Positions 24,280 through 36,339 of a DNA stretch of 64,000 bases are shown piece by piece. Under the pieces are notes generated by a model that saw only the letters and a program-made list of their open reading frames with translations, was not told where the DNA came from and ran no database searches. This stretch comes from Podospora pseudoanserina (taxonomy: Eukaryota > Ascomycota > Sordariomycetes > Sordariales > Podosporaceae), in the NCBI RefSeq assembly GCF_035222485.1, contig NW_026946672.1, forward strand, positions 682,001-746,000, given 5' to 3'. Both the position numbers and the translations under genes were made by a program. Positions within the stretch are counted from its first letter, which is position 1, and each line of letters begins with the position of its first letter.

Positions 24280-24891
24280 TTGTTGGTTGTCAACATTCGG
24301 ATATTGTGTACGTAACGCTACTGGCTGGGCGTGGCTTGGCAGTCTTGGTGCGTAATCGATCACCACCACCAAACGGTTGATGATGCCATCCGAGATGCAT
24401 GCAACGAAAATGGATAGAGAAAAAACCTCTGGAGCTATAGAGACGAGCTAGTCCATCGTCAGTTCGAGATTAGAATCACGCCATTGATTTACATACAAGC
24501 ACAGTACCTGCAATATGAAACATTCCTGCTCGATGCTATAACTGATCAGTAATTCATACCCCAAGAGATTGGATGTAAGGAGGGAAATCGTATCCTGAGG
24601 GGGGGTTTATATTCTGAGAAGTTCCGGAAAGCCCGTGACTTTGACATCTGACCCAAGTGACTGGCACTGGCAGAGATCAGAACAATAAATCACACACATG
24701 CCGCAAGCGGCATGGAAGGCACAACCTGGAATCTGCTGACCACAAACCCGAAACCAAGTAACAGTACTTAACCTGGGGAATGTACCTGGGCAGGAAGGAC
24801 TTTTGGGTGTGGCTCGGTCCGGCTGAAACTGGGCAGAGCAACTTGAGCACGCAAGGTCCAATCGTTGGCACTCGAGCCGCCCATCAGATAT

Positions 24892-24941
24892 GAGCCCGGC
24901 TAGGAAACGGATGTCTACCTCCCTGTAGGACGGGGCGCTAA
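24892..24941 (+). repeat. Inverted repeat, left arm
   Basis: Fifty bases starting gagcccggctagg and ending cggggcgctaa. They align without gaps to the reverse complement of 25396-25445, with 43 of 50 identical. Five of the seven differences are transitions. Confidence 0.85.
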
Positions 24942-25250
24942 TTAAATACAGTAGGAAGTTATGCAGTCTTTGGAACTCGCAGGCCAGCTACACAACATCA
25001 TTTAGCCTACTTTTCACAGGTAAAAATAGGCCTTTAATATACAACAACGTCTTATTCAATTAAATTGCACCTCATCAACTAGCAAATGTATTGTCAAAGG
25101 TTCAGACTTCCACGGATGTAGTGTACCATTTCCAGGGTTAAGGCAAAAACTCCTTTACTCTCACTGCTTACTCGTTACTGCCAGCCTCACTACTCGAACT
25201 GCCCTGTAGGAAGCCACTGTAAGTCCACTATAAAGCTTACGGTAATAGTA

Positions 25251-25298
25251 GGTCAGTAAGGGCAGTCAGGGCAATAAGGGCAGTAAGGGCATTGAAGG
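25251..25298. repeat. Degenerate tandem repeat (agggca-based units)
   Basis: Four to five imperfect units of 8-10 bp built on 'aagggcagt' follow one another, between the arms of the inverted repeat. Confidence 0.7.
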
Positions 25299-25395
25299 TT
25301 TAGAGTAAGTTTACACGAAAGTCTTAATATTTTGGTGTAGTTGTAGCTATTTTCAAAACAGGTCAACTCTTCAGATATTTTACTGCCCAAAGCGC

Positions 25396-25445
25396 TTAGC
25401 GCCCCGTTCTTCAGGGAGCTAGGCGTCCATTCCCTAGCCGGGCTC
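25396..25445 (-). repeat. Inverted repeat, right arm
   Basis: Reverse complement matches 24892-24941 (43 of 50). The enclosed DNA is about 450 bp. On the minus strand this arm reads as an open peptide (MSPAREWTPSSLKNGA), so it may come from a once-coding element. Confidence 0.85.
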
Positions 25446-27277
25446 ATCAGATATTTCACATGGCAGGAGCTTCCAGGCTTGGAAGGCAGACTACTGTCGC
25501 ATGAGTTTGCTGTCACACTGGCGGTGTAGATGCTTGCTGGCATGATACTTCAGCTGCTGACAGTAGCAGCAAATTGCCCGCGGCTCCACCAGCTTTTGTC
25601 GTTAAGTTGCTGGTGGTCGAGTAGTGCCTTCTTCCTAGGGAACCGGTTTCCCATAAACACACCCTGCTTTCCAGGTTCAAGGACCCTCGCCAGACTTTCT
25701 TGCTTTGGGGTGTTAGCCCAGTGGAAAATTGCCTTCACAACAACATTGTCAAGTACCTCCCTAAGTTATCTGTGGCGAGTGACGCACTCCTGCATTCTAC
25801 GTTACCCGGTTCAGTAGCGGATATCCATCAAAAGCATGGGTGTCTATCTAGGATTTTAGGTGCTTTTGTCTACTCGACCTACCTGACATTGATGGTAATT
25901 CAGGTAACAGGCATCCAGTACTTCTTGATGAACTTTCGGGTCTATTTCCCCGTTTTAGTCTTTGTGTTGTGGATTCACCCAGTGTTGTCGATTGGGCTTC
26001 GCAAGCCCAGCACTCCTGCTCGAGCCTTGAACACCCACACGCCCACTTATCCATTGGGTTCTCAACTTGCAATTTTCATTGGCCGGTAACTGATGGTCTT
26101 GTGACAGAAGAAATCCAATGCTTGTCCAGCTGAAATTGTCGGTCTAGTTCACAAATGCAAAGTCAAGAACCAAGCTCACAGCGAAGGCATTGACTAATCT
26201 AAATTCAGGAAGTTTGTGCCTGTGCTTGTTGACAACCGGGGATCACGGCCTTCAAAGCGAGTTTCACTGCATTCTGTATACATAAGACAAGCGGTGTCGT
26301 CGGAAGGGTCCCCGCATGACGATGGTGTAACCCCAACGAAAATCGACGATAGGGGCATAGCCGCCGGTTCGTCCAGTCCTCCAGGCTTTGGGTTTCCTTT
26401 TTAAAGGTAATTGCCTAGAACAGGTCCTGAGGTGTCAAGTAATGCAAAGTACTTTTGTATTAACGTAGAAAAAGCCATCCTACGAGGGAACACGAATGTG
26501 GAGGCAGGGGCTGGATCAGGAGACCCGGTCAACGAATCATACAACCAGGAGGCTGGGCATGCTCACTTTTGATATGTCATCACCCGAAAGACTGAACGCC
26601 AATAACTTGAAATTCATTTAAGGTAGTAGCATGACATGTGTACATCCCACCGCAGACACGACGAAAAACAACTAGCTGCTTGGGAACCTCCCCGTGAAAT
26701 CTTTTGCCATCCTGTTCCGATCGTCGATTCTTCAGCTACTCCGGCCCTTAACACAGCCCCTCCACTTATTAACGCCACCCAATGGTGTGTTGCGAAGAAA
26801 GAAAGAAAAAAGGCGGAGAAGCAAGATTGTCAGCATTCTCTCATGTTCCTTGGACCTCTCTCCTGACATCTGTCGTAATCTTGCCCCTTCAGTCTCGTCT
26901 CAGGCCAAAAACGTATAATTCCGCGCTCAAATGTGCGGCTTTGTCAATTATGAACGTGGAAAGTCTGTGGATGACTGCCGTCCAATCCTCCTCATTGGCT
27001 GGCACCATGTAGTATTCCGCCACCGCACAACCAGAGTTCTCCATGACCTTGGCCTCTCCTCAAAGCCAACATCGGAGGCGAACGGCAACGAACCGTTCCA
27101 AGTATGCGAGAATGAAAAGTCTGTGAGGTGATATTCGGGCACCATGGGGCCATTTTGAGGCGTCTCAGGCGTACCCTGTAGAGGTGGAGTCGTGTGTGTT
27201 GATAGGTAGCGTGTGTCGATATAGAAACGGCACGATGAAACCGAGGGAAGAGTCCGGAATGGTCACAATCAACCCCT

Positions 27278-27502
27278 TTAGCTCTCGTAAACAGTGACGA
27301 CGAAGACGTTCTGTTCAACCTGGATAGATAAACGGGTTAACTCTTGGATCGGCCTAAGTGAAATCTCGTAACCCACGTCGACATCAAAGTTTCCAGAACC
27401 GTACATATTTTCGAGAGATTGATAAAGACTTTTGGAACTGATGTTCCTACATGGGCGTCTGAAGGTCATTGCAACCCTCCGATACTCTTTGTTGCCTTCC
27501 AT
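27278..27502 (-). CDS. Tiny 'GNY' family protein, copy A (novel family, function unknown)
   Basis: Two exons, 27377..27502 and 27278..27319, separated by a 57-nt phase-0 intron (donor GTGGGT, acceptor CCAG), 55 aa. The core reads CRNISSKSLYQSLENMYGSG then NFDVD, the splice, then VEQNVFVVTVYES. It shares the pattern I-x4-L-x3-L-x3-[YF]-x3-[NQ]-[FY]-x-V-[DE] and the intron immediately after the final acidic residue with copies at 28.1, 32.4 and 37.3 kb. The intron has no stop in frame, so a 74-aa unspliced reading is also possible. No signal peptide or membrane span. I do not recognise the family. Confidence 0.55.
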   Translation of the reverse strand: MEGNKEYRRVAMTFRRPCRNISSKSLYQSLENMYGSGNFDVDVGYEISLRPIQELTRLSIQVEQNVFVVTVYES

Positions 27503-28137
27503 GGAACCGTTTCGCTGAAATGATGGGCAAGCTGTGACACGTGTTCAACGAGGAAGGAGTAGAGATGTTTTGGAGGGAAGGCGGGAGAGAAGGAGGTGGT
27601 AATATAAAAATTCCAATACTGGGGCCATCGATTTCCACCCCTGTTTTTGTACACTTGTGGAATTATGGCTACGGGGGGGGCGAATCCATTATTTCGGCTT
27701 TACCCGACAGAGTTGTTAAGTCCATGCTTCGGGACCCAAGGATTTCTTTTCTGATCAGTATGATAAGCAAAATGATTGAACAGGTTAGATGAACCGAGGG
27801 AAACAACCCTCCTACAGCTAGAGACAATCATGTGGTCTCAGCATAATGTTTGACGCAAGGGCTCGAGTTTCAGAAGAGGGCCGGCAGGCCTGAGACAGCT
27901 GATGCGCTATGCAAATCGCCGATCATCAGACAGCACTTGTATATTAACCCATGCCGAGTCTTTCTCCACCTCCCCCTTTGTCTGTCACAGCCCCAGAACG
28001 TCCTTGCGCTCGACAACTAGAAGGGGCTGGACGCTTGTATCCGGCGATTTGAGACCGCGTTCATCCCGGCCTTCGGACTAGAAGCTATAAGGCATAATAG
28101 ATGAATTGGCGTGGATAATGTAAAGATTTTGTTCAAT
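27503..28137. other. Intergenic between copies A and B
   Basis: 635 bp without a supported gene; presumably the promoter of copy A. Confidence 0.5.
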
Positions 28138-28464
28138 CTAGGGTTGTACAATGATGAGGTTAGTGACCATCATCTGGGGAAGACAACCTCTTGATCATGA
28201 GGAGAGAGGGACGGGTACGTAGCGGACGTTATTATATTTGCCTGGACATAAAGGGCAACTTACCTCAACAGAGTAATTCCCTGGACCATACCATTGTTCG
28301 AGATGACTTAGAAGCGAACTTGGCCTGATTCTCTTGCATGGTATTGTTATGATTTGCGCCGCCCCTGGATCATGATGATGGGCTAGTGGCTGGTGGCTGA
28401 AGGTTTGTGCAGAGATGGTCTTATGTCTCACAAGCGGAGAGGGAATCATTGTTGCAGGCTGCAT
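28138..28464 (-). CDS. Tiny 'GNY' family protein, copy B
   Basis: Two exons, 28264..28464 and 28138..28173, with a 90-nt phase-0 intron (GTAAGT donor, CCCCAG acceptor), 78 aa. The variable N terminus (MQPATMIPSPLVRHK) is followed by the family core TIPCKRIRPSSLLSHLEQWY, then GPGNYSVE, the splice, and MMVTNLIIVQP. Core, splice position and phase match copies A, C and D; TIPCKRI also parallels SIPSRCI of copy C. The strong donor supports splicing. An in-frame ATG five codons in is an alternative start. Confidence 0.6.
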
Positions 28465-29797
28465 CTGTGGTGATAATAAGGGTACGGGAGGGCTGGATGG
28501 AAAGAAAGATCAGTAGATGTCGGTACCCCTCAGAAGGGCGGTTATATTGTCTACAGGCCCACAGGTAAATGTGTAGAAAGCTGAGTGTGGAAAACTGGTA
28601 GAGGGTAAAAAAGGAGAGGAAGAAAAGGAAAGAATTTCTTTCCCAACTCTTAGAGTGAGCCTCCGGGAGAAACCGATGCATTGCTGGTGTTATATACTCA
28701 CAGATGGGGACCACACGAGAACAGTCACGCCTTTCCACCTTGATCCATCACGGGACAAGGTACCTTAGGTACTCATTTGCTATTGGCTTTCATTCTCGCA
28801 GGCCGTCGATGCCTTGGGTCTAAATGACTCTCGGTTATTGTTCGTCATTTTGTGGACCAGCAAAATGTCACTGTCTTTCGGTTCGCTACAGGTTTTATCT
28901 ACCTATCTAACGTAAGGTACCTAGTGCCAGGTCGGCAGCTATTAAAGTTCACAAAATCCGAGGGACGGAAGTCTCACGCAAGTTTCTGAAGCTCTCACAG
29001 TTTTCGTATCGGGGGAACAGAGACAGGCTTGGTTGTTTGCATGAATGTCTTTGTATCCCCAGTAATCTGGAAGGTAGCTATCCAGGGAAAGACGAGACAT
29101 GCCTGTTCTAGCCAATTCATGCAAGTCATCCACCTGGTACAACCTAAGGTAACTGTTGACTCACATTCGGGTGCCTAACAGTCACTTGATAGGTGGTTAG
29201 TGATGACACAACATCGGAGCGACTCAGCACCTTCATTGTTCGGTGTTATTGTTGTTGTTTGTACAAGTACGTGGCGAGCTTATGTACCTAGGTATGCTTT
29301 CCTGGCAACCCCATCACATTTATGGGTAAGTGCCTAGGTACGCACCGAGGGAGTTGTGCCACCTGCACAGTACGCGGTCCTTTGAGCCCCCGATTCCACT
29401 CTCTTCGAGTGATAAATGTTTCCTACTTAAAAACAACTACGTAGACCATGTCAGACTGACTCTCAACGTCAGGACAAAAATACAAAACCGTTAACTGTGG
29501 TTGTCTACGGCACCCACATACCGGGGTAAGGTAGGAGCGAATCTCTCCGCCTTTGTGGTTCTCCGCCTATATCTTTGAGCTTCGCTCAGAAAGTCAAATC
29601 TGTGCGATGCTGTAAATGAAATGGACCAATGAGCATCCAGTGAGCTTGAGGTTGCTGAAATACTTCCCTCTTCAGTTACAGCAAGGAGCGCAAAAGCTCA
29701 GCCATAGTTTCATTCTCATAATGTCACCATGTTTTTGTAGAGGTTCGCCCGAATAATAGTCTGTGATAATCAAGCCATCTCCTAGGAAATATGTAAG
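28465..29797. other. Intergenic, no gene seen
   Basis: 1.3 kb. Two short minus-strand frames (28421-28738 and 28942-29142) have no family match and are not called. Confidence 0.45.
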
Positions 29798-31708
29798 TTA
29801 TACTTTTTCATCCACAGTGCAATCAGTATCGCTGAACCGCGTTCGCTTTGTCAGGTGATACCATAGCCCTACAACCACCGCAGTGATGGGCACTACGGCC
29901 ACCAAGTATATCCAGACATAGGGAGACACAATTTGCTCCCCTTCTGACGCATCCCAGTTAAAGAATGTCATCGAGAACAGCGACTATCAATTTGTTAGCG
30001 AGCTTCGTTAGAAAAGCAGAACTAAGTTTGTGGAAGCGTGGGTAGGTAGCTTACTGCGAGAAAAGTACCTGGGAGAAACACCATGGTCAGAAGGGCTATC
30101 AATCGCATTTGATTGCCATCTCGACGTGTGGCTGAAGCTATCTTCATGTTTGTTCGGGTGTCTTGAAAGGCGATTTGATTCCACGACTACTCCGAACACC
30201 AATAAATTAGCGTGTACGACTCGATAAACGTGCGTGTCAACCTCCATGCTTCCCTGAATGAATGAGACTTAGAAACAGCCTATCTTTGCCTGTCATCCGT
30301 GGAAGAATCTGATATCACTTACTAGCTGGGCTGACAATGACACCCCATCGAGGACCATGGAACACTCTCTGAGTTTACAGTCATATTCGCCAATGATCTC
30401 TCTGAGTCTCTTCTGTATTCTTCTTCCCTCCTCTCTGGCGTACTGATGCCATGATCCTAACGCTTTTAATTCGTCAGAAGTCTGATTGACCTCGTGTATA
30501 TCGTTGTGGCCAAAGGTGAGAGTCCTGCCCGAGTCGAAACTGTTTCCCAATTCCACTGAGCACGGCGATGACGAGATAATCTCCTCGTGACGAGAGAGCG
30601 CCTTCAAAAGAATCCTCTCTAAATCCTGAATATGGGCATCCATTTTGCACAGCTGGGCCCGCCATGCAACAAGAGCAATTCTCAGCTGACTGACCTCAAT
30701 CCACAGGTCAACCGAGTAGTTCTCGCGAGCCAATTGGGAAGTCGGCAAGATCTCCGGTGACTTGCTCATGCTCTGGACGCGCTGAAGAAGCTTGAATAAG
30801 TGATCCTCTACCAGTTTCATATGTCGTGTTCTTTCGATCTCCGCAACGATACCGATCATCAGCAGAGGGTGCATCCAGGAATTCTCCGCGTTCTCTATGC
30901 GCCCTGCTATTTCTTCCGCAACATCGTCCGAACAACCAAAGACAACTCCAGACGTGAATCCTGTCTTTGGGTTGAAGACACAAGAAACTGCCAAATCTTC
31001 GGCCCAAAGACCAGATGTGCGACAGCAATAATCTGTAAGTAGATATTAATTTCATAGCCTGGACAGTGACTTTTGCAGTTTACTCACAGATGTTTTCACC
31101 AGCGTGCGAGTAGAGATCTATCTCTTCAAAGAAAGACAAGTCCGATCTGCTGATGATACGCGCTGTATCCCCATGCAACGGAAGAGAGCTTGTAATCTGT
31201 TGGAAGGCTTCATAGGTAAAAGATAGTTTCCTGAGATGTGCTGGGTTATGCCGGGCGGTTTCATGACAGCTGGCGAGACTAAAGGAAGAGCCCTGGAGTT
31301 TAGCAAGTGTCATTCACGTTCTGCAAGACAATGCAAGCAGCAAAGAGCGCGACCTGGGTAACTTGCATGAAAGACAGTCCAGGCTTTTGGCTTTGATCCT
31401 TCGACTTGAATACATGCACCACCGTCAGTAAGTAGCCCTACATGATTGCATACAGCTGAAGATGGAGATGTACGTACCAGCTCGAGCCACTCGCGTACAT
31501 CGCAATCTGCGTGTAATGACCTCTCATCCAAATCCTGTTGTCTTCGCATTCAGCATCGCCAAACAACACTGCGTTACAGGGCATAGGATCATACATCGCT
31601 GCCCCAAAACCGGCCAACTGCTTTGCTTCGTTGAGGCTTTTCCTGATATGCAAAGAACTGTTCAAAATCCTCCTTGATGAATTTGGGGTCATTCAATGGC
31701 CAATCCAT
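29798..31708 (-). CDS. CorA-like membrane protein (fungal Mg2+-transporter-like family)
   Basis: Seven-exon model: 31595..31708, 31478..31534, 31363..31404, 31088..31292, 30323..31032, 30055..30186 and 29798..29983, 481 aa with all phases agreeing. The middle contains ISRSDLSFFEEIDLYSHA and CVFNPKTGFTSGVVFGCSDD. The C terminus has the helix NMKIASATRRDGNQMRLIAL running into LLTMVFLPGTFLASLFSMTF with FFNW, and a second span (VWIYLVAVVPITAVVVGLWY). That two-helix end is the hallmark of the fungal CorA-like group. The GMN signature of true magnesium channels is absent, so transport is unproven. Exon 3 (42 nt, weak donor GTTACC) is the least certain part. Confidence 0.78.
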
Positions 31709-32414
31709 TATGATCTGTTTCTCGATGGTGTATATTCAGTGATTCGTAGCTACCCTGTTCAACACACCAATTCCAACTGTTTTGTTTGCAGGACTGTCCC
31801 GAAAGTCAGGTTCAACGATGACCGAGCGGAGGTTCACTGAATGGTGCGCGAACCACAGTTGGGACGGGGGTGGCCTTAAGTTCCTCGATTGAATGCCACG
31901 GGATCGTCTGACCAATGATAACACTCCATGTCAGGTCATTGCAAGTGGCTCAGCCTGCATCAAGGCATTTTCTGCTTAGATCACCTGTGCTACGACGGCA
32001 TCTGCAATATCGAGCCAGCCCATGTACTCATTCAAAGCAGCCTATCATTGCAGGGCATCGGGCGTAGTTGGGCTCCAGGTTTGCCTGCGTTCTGAGGCGT
32101 GCTGGCAGCACAACCAAAAGTGAAGTTTCCTTGCTGCATAACCGTACATCAAAAATACCTAAATGCAGGCGGAATGTGAGGCTCCAATTTGTATATAAGT
32201 TGGGGCTCTTTCAATGAACCTTCTTATCCAGAATGCCTTGGAAGTCTGAGTCTTTCTCGCAACGTGCCCGCCACACAAAGCCTCTTTTCAGGCCGGGTTT
32301 GGTCTTCGGCACGGAACATCCTCGCCGCTTCTCACCCATCCGGGCTTAGCCAGTACTTTACACCTGGTTGACCCCCTCTGAGCCAGGGCTTTCAGCGCCC
32401 AACACAGGAGAGAA
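31709..32414. other. Divergent intergenic region between the CorA-like gene and copy D
   Basis: 706 bp shared upstream region of two divergently transcribed genes; a frame at 31736-31924 is not supported. Confidence 0.45.
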
Positions 32415-32881
32415 ATGGCAGAGCCTGTCTGGGTTCGCCACGGGCCCATTCGCCTGAGGTACATTGACAACGACTACCTTGACTCGGAACTCAGGGCTCT
32501 ATTCGCTCAAGTTCAATTTTTCGTCGAAGTAAGTCTGGCAACGTGTTGTCGAAGTCTTGGGCTGCCCTCATACCCCCCTTCCTAAAGTTTGATCACTGTC
32601 TTACTTCTTTCATCCACATGCATGCATTATGGCTGTCCTCTGACATGCACTGTCCACCACCAGATTGAGATGGGGGTTTGTTGGGTCACACTGCCGCACC
32701 CTGAAGTTTTGACCACGGTAAGTCCCCATGTTGCTGAGTTTCGACCATCTTTGCTGGTGAACAAGAACAAACAAAATCACACAAACGCTTATCGTGTCGT
32801 ACAAATTTGCAGGAACATATTCAGTATATCCAGAGCAGACAACCACATTACTCTCGTCGATCCCGAAGACCCAGACGTTGA
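32415..32881 (+). CDS. Tiny 'GNY' family protein, copy D (diverged)
   Basis: Three exons, 32415..32528, 32664..32717 and 32813..32881, 78 aa. The core is LRYIDNDYLDSELRALFAQV then QFFVE, the phase-0 splice with GTAAGT donor, then IEMGVCWVTLPHPEVLTT, a second GTAAGT donor and a basic tail (QPHYSRRSRRPRR). The core follows the family pattern except that GN is replaced by VQ. If the second intron is retained, the frame stays open and adds about 130 residues up to 33122, so an alternative longer product is possible. It lies divergent to the CorA-like gene. Confidence 0.52.
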
Positions 32882-33153
32882 CAACTCTTCGGGACCTGAA
32901 GTATCTCTAGGCACGCTGGTCAGGGGCGGGGTACCGCTGCGTAGTGGTCGAGCCCAGCAAATCGACATTCAAGGATTCAGTTGGGCACAGGACTGTTGCA
33001 AAACCCCGTTCTTTTCCTTCGTCAATAATTACATACGAGACAGAAGCCAAATACGAAGGAGTGGCCTCCAAATATCTCTGTTATACCTACCGAGCATAGA
33101 TGAATCGAAAAAGTTGGAATGAACAGTGCATGTGGAAGCACACTAAATCATTT

Positions 33154-35727
33154 TCACCAAGTTTCCGGATGCCCCAATCCGTGTTCCGGGCGATCCGTAG
33201 CCCTGACAGTAGTGCCCCGATTGACCGGAAGCTCCGTGTACCTACCTCCCACAGGGTACCCCTTCATCTCAACGACAATCGATGGCCTGATCTTAGCACT
33301 ATAAGGAGTCGCCGTCAACATATCCGGAAGTTGGTCTAGCTGTGCACAAAGTGACTTCAGCTTCTTGACAACATTGCCGCAACTGGCCCGTGTGTGATCC
33401 TGCTTTGACATGGAGGAGTCATGGGTCGTCCCGGTCCGTTTCCTCTTGAGCTCAACAACGATCATCTCACTCATAATAAAATCGAGAAGATGATGAATAG
33501 TGTCTGAGCAAGAGGGATGTGAGTGAAGCTCGCTGACAAACTATTCAGCCAGAAATTGTTAGCTTCTGGTCGGATTGGTGAAAAAGATAGCTGATGCTAC
33601 CATGAGACAAGGCAACAAAACAACTGACTTCATGAATCTCCTGCTTAACTCGCACAACCACAGTGCCGGTAGACCCATAATTGGGATTATCTTGCAAGAT
33701 CTCGAAGAACTGGTCTGTTTGCCAGTTGTTCATCAGTGGATTCTGAAGCTTCCGTTTCTTAACAAACTGTTCGACGAGAGGCCAGCCACCAAGATGCCAG
33801 GCAATAAACTCAAGTAAAACGCAGCCGAATGACCAGATGTCGAAGGACTGAGAAATTGGAGAGGTTATTATGTCGCATTCCGGCGGACGGTAGGTGGGCG
33901 TGGCTGGTGGTTTCATATCACGGAGGTACGTCTTCGTGTCGTTCCCGTGATATCGGGTCAACCCAAAGTCGGTAATCACCAGTCTTCCCTTGTCGTCAGG
34001 CTTGGTTTTATCTCTGAAGAACAGTATGTTCTCCGGCTTGATGTCTCCGTGTCTGCCATATACTCGTTGCAACATCTTGCTCTCACTGAGGGTTGGCGTA
34101 GGTCTTGAGTGATGGATTTGGTTAAGGCCTTGAGCTAGCCCCAAACACTGGTCCAGTACCCATTTCAACTTGACCTTCTCGAGTGGGTCTCCAGGGTCCG
34201 GTGAAATTTGCCACATGCTCTTGAGATCGCAGTCAGCCCAAGGAAAGATCATGCAACATTCGTCACCAACCTGGTATGCTGCGAGCAAGGTGATCAAATG
34301 GGGATGGGGACGACGGCTCAGACGGTTCAATATCTCGATTTCTTGTTCGAACTCCGTCTTTATCTCGGACTGAGAAAAGACGGTGGCTTCGGAAACTACC
34401 ACCTGCAGGTTGGCGACACCTGGCGTTCCGTTGGCAGGTGGGAAGAGGTCAGTATTGCTGGCGTCATCGGTTAAATGCGCTTTCAAGTGTTTGACGGCAA
34501 AGAGGTTGCTGGATACCAACTTGATGAGGGTGGTAATAAGCCTCTTGTTAGTGTGTGACTCCAAACGCTGGCGGGAAAAGGGCGCCTTACATGGTCTTCG
34601 AGTTGGTTGAAGTTGTGATGATGGGGGTGGATCATCACCTTTGAAACCCAGCTGTAGCCACCATCATACCGACGTTCCTCTGAGAGCCATGGTAATACGA
34701 CTTTCTTTGGTAGCACATACAATCTCGCCGAGTGGCCTGGTCGTTTGGCGAAGTAAGGTACTAGCATAGTCCATTGCAGCTTCTCAAAGTCATCATGCTT
34801 GAGCTCGTCATCCCAATGGCGGAGAAAATCAAGCTTTTTGTTCTCCTGTCCCTGCAGCCGCATTTCCATCTGACCCTCGTCAACTGGAACAGCTGTCAAT
34901 GGGAGATCGCCGTCACAGATGCCTCTATCAACGAAGTGGGTGATGTCCACTGCGCAGCTTATTTTGACCAGAATAGCGAAGATTTTGCGAAACCCAGAGT
35001 TGCTTACCCGATCGTCGGCGCACTTATGAGGTCGGCAAATCTGGTCTGCATACCGCTCGATTCTTTCAACGGCCAATCCACTTCGAGCTCCTTGAAGAGC
35101 GCGGATGACCTCTTGTGGTGTGATGAGCTTTTCCACAGATCTCCAAGGGAAGAATTGTGGTAGCTTGTGGTCCGGGCTGTCCTTTGGACGCCGAAGTGAC
35201 CAAAGGCGTACCATGAGGGCCGGGCTAGTGCTGGTGGGACTCGCGATGGGAATTTCTTCCCTTTCTCCTAGAGTGTCTCGATGACACGCATCGCACAGTT
35301 CCTCCCCGAGATCCCACACGGTAATTTCGGAGCGAGCTGATGATGCATTGCTATTACTCCTCCTGAGACTGGAAGGGTTTTCGGACCGCCGACCTCCCTT
35401 AAGGGGTCCTTGGTTGTTGGCCGCACGATCGTAATCGAGAGGACTAGCAACACCGTTGACGAATACTGAGGGCGCCTCTCCGCGCATAGCAATGTAATGA
35501 GGACTGTCGCGCTGGCTGGATCGTGCATCGTATTCAGTAGCCTTCTAATGGTGAACTGTCAATAGAAAAGTTTTACTGAACAGGTGTAAAATAGATAAGA
35601 TGAAAGTTGGTACCTCCAAGGGATCGTCCTCTTCAGGAATTAGTGATGTGTTGTCGTTATCTTCAGACATTGGCGGTGAGTCGTTATTGTCTTCAGGAAG
35701 TGGTGGTGTGTCGTCGTTATCGGGCAT
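33154..35727 (-). CDS. Fungal protein kinase (Ser/Thr type) with long N-terminal region
   Basis: Four exons, 35614..35727, 34591..35544, 33629..34519 and 33154..33540, 781 aa. The acidic leader (MPDNDDTPPLPEDNNDSPP) and Ser-rich stretch precede a region typical of this fungal group (KLITPQEVIRAL, HWDDELKHDDFEKLQW, ending MIHPHHHNF). The kinase domain is complete: FAVKHL (Lys near 366), FPWADCDL hinge, HGDIKPENILFF (catalytic Asp near 515), ITDFGL (540), TYRPPE and DIWSFGCVLLEFI. The final exon carries the usual C-lobe end. Acceptor choice before FAVKHL is uncertain (49- to 71-nt intron). Such kinases are expanded in accessory parts of ascomycete genomes; targets are unknown. Confidence 0.85.
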
Positions 35728-35892
35728 GGTGATAGATTTGGCAGGTAAAGATGTGAAGATACCAGGTGCTGTCGTGTGCAATCCAGCAACGAAGTGATGC
35801 ACGATGAATAGGCAAGGTAGGTAGCGGTCTGGGTAGAGTAGATACCTAGGTACCTAAGGTTATTTGGGGAGGTTGGGAAGGTAGGTAGGTAT

Positions 35893-36339
35893 CTACAAAT
35901 GCGCTGAAAGTAGGTAGATGAAGCTGGGACAAAGAAGAAGGCTAGGCATGTATGTCGATCTAGGTTTTTTCGAGGAAAGAATGGAGTGAAATAACATGTT
36001 CCAAGCCTGGTATGACGGGAAACTCATCTTTTTAAGCGACACCGCTGGTTTTTCCTTGGCCCCAGCCTTGCGATGGTTCTTACTCTTGTTGTAGCAGATC
36101 TTGCAGTTGAAGACCTCAAATTCTGCACTGTGAGAAGGCGTCCAATAATCTGTGCCGTGTGGTTGCACATTGCCGTCAATGATTTTGGGTATGGTTTCAG
36201 CTACCTCCAGCGCTTCCGTGTTTACCGACTCTCCAAGAGCCTTATGATGCCGAAAATGCACTCTGCGCACACTCGCCCTGTGCCCAACTAACCGCTTCAA
36301 TTTCCTGAGAGCCGATGCTGGCAGCTCTTCCGCATCCAT
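35893..36339 (-). CDS. Hypothetical protein
   Basis: Single open frame of 148 codons beginning MDAEELPASALRKLKRLVGH. It has a CxxC pair (FNCKICYNKSKNHRKAGAKE) suggestive of a small metal-binding or ribosomal-like knuckle, but the second pair is missing. No signal peptide. It lies just upstream of the kinase on the same strand. It could be a real gene or a chance frame; there is no family I recognise. Confidence 0.35.
   Translation of the reverse strand: MDAEELPASALRKLKRLVGHRASVRRVHFRHHKALGESVNTEALEVAETIPKIIDGNVQPHGTDYWTPSHSAEFEVFNCKICYNKSKNHRKAGAKEKPAVSLKKMSFPSYQAWNMLFHSILSSKKPRSTYMPSLLLCPSFIYLLSAHL

Larger units (their letters stand above)
24280..27277. other. Gene-poor accessory interval with repeats
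   Basis: 3.0 kb with no intact gene. It contains a diverged inverted repeat (24892-24941 and 25396-25445) and a degenerate tandem repeat at 25251. Short minus-strand frames around 25400-25740, one with a cysteine/histidine-rich stretch, look like decayed mobile-element or gene debris but cannot be assigned to a family. Confidence 0.45.

Noticed and set aside
25253-25740. Minus-strand frames with a Cys/His-rich stretch, possibly mobile-element debris
   Set aside because: Too short and interrupted to assign to any family; kept only as part of the repeat-bearing interval.
32718-33122. Long frame downstream of tiny-family copy D as a separate gene
   Set aside because: Has no own convincing start; it is best seen as read-through of copy D's second intron.
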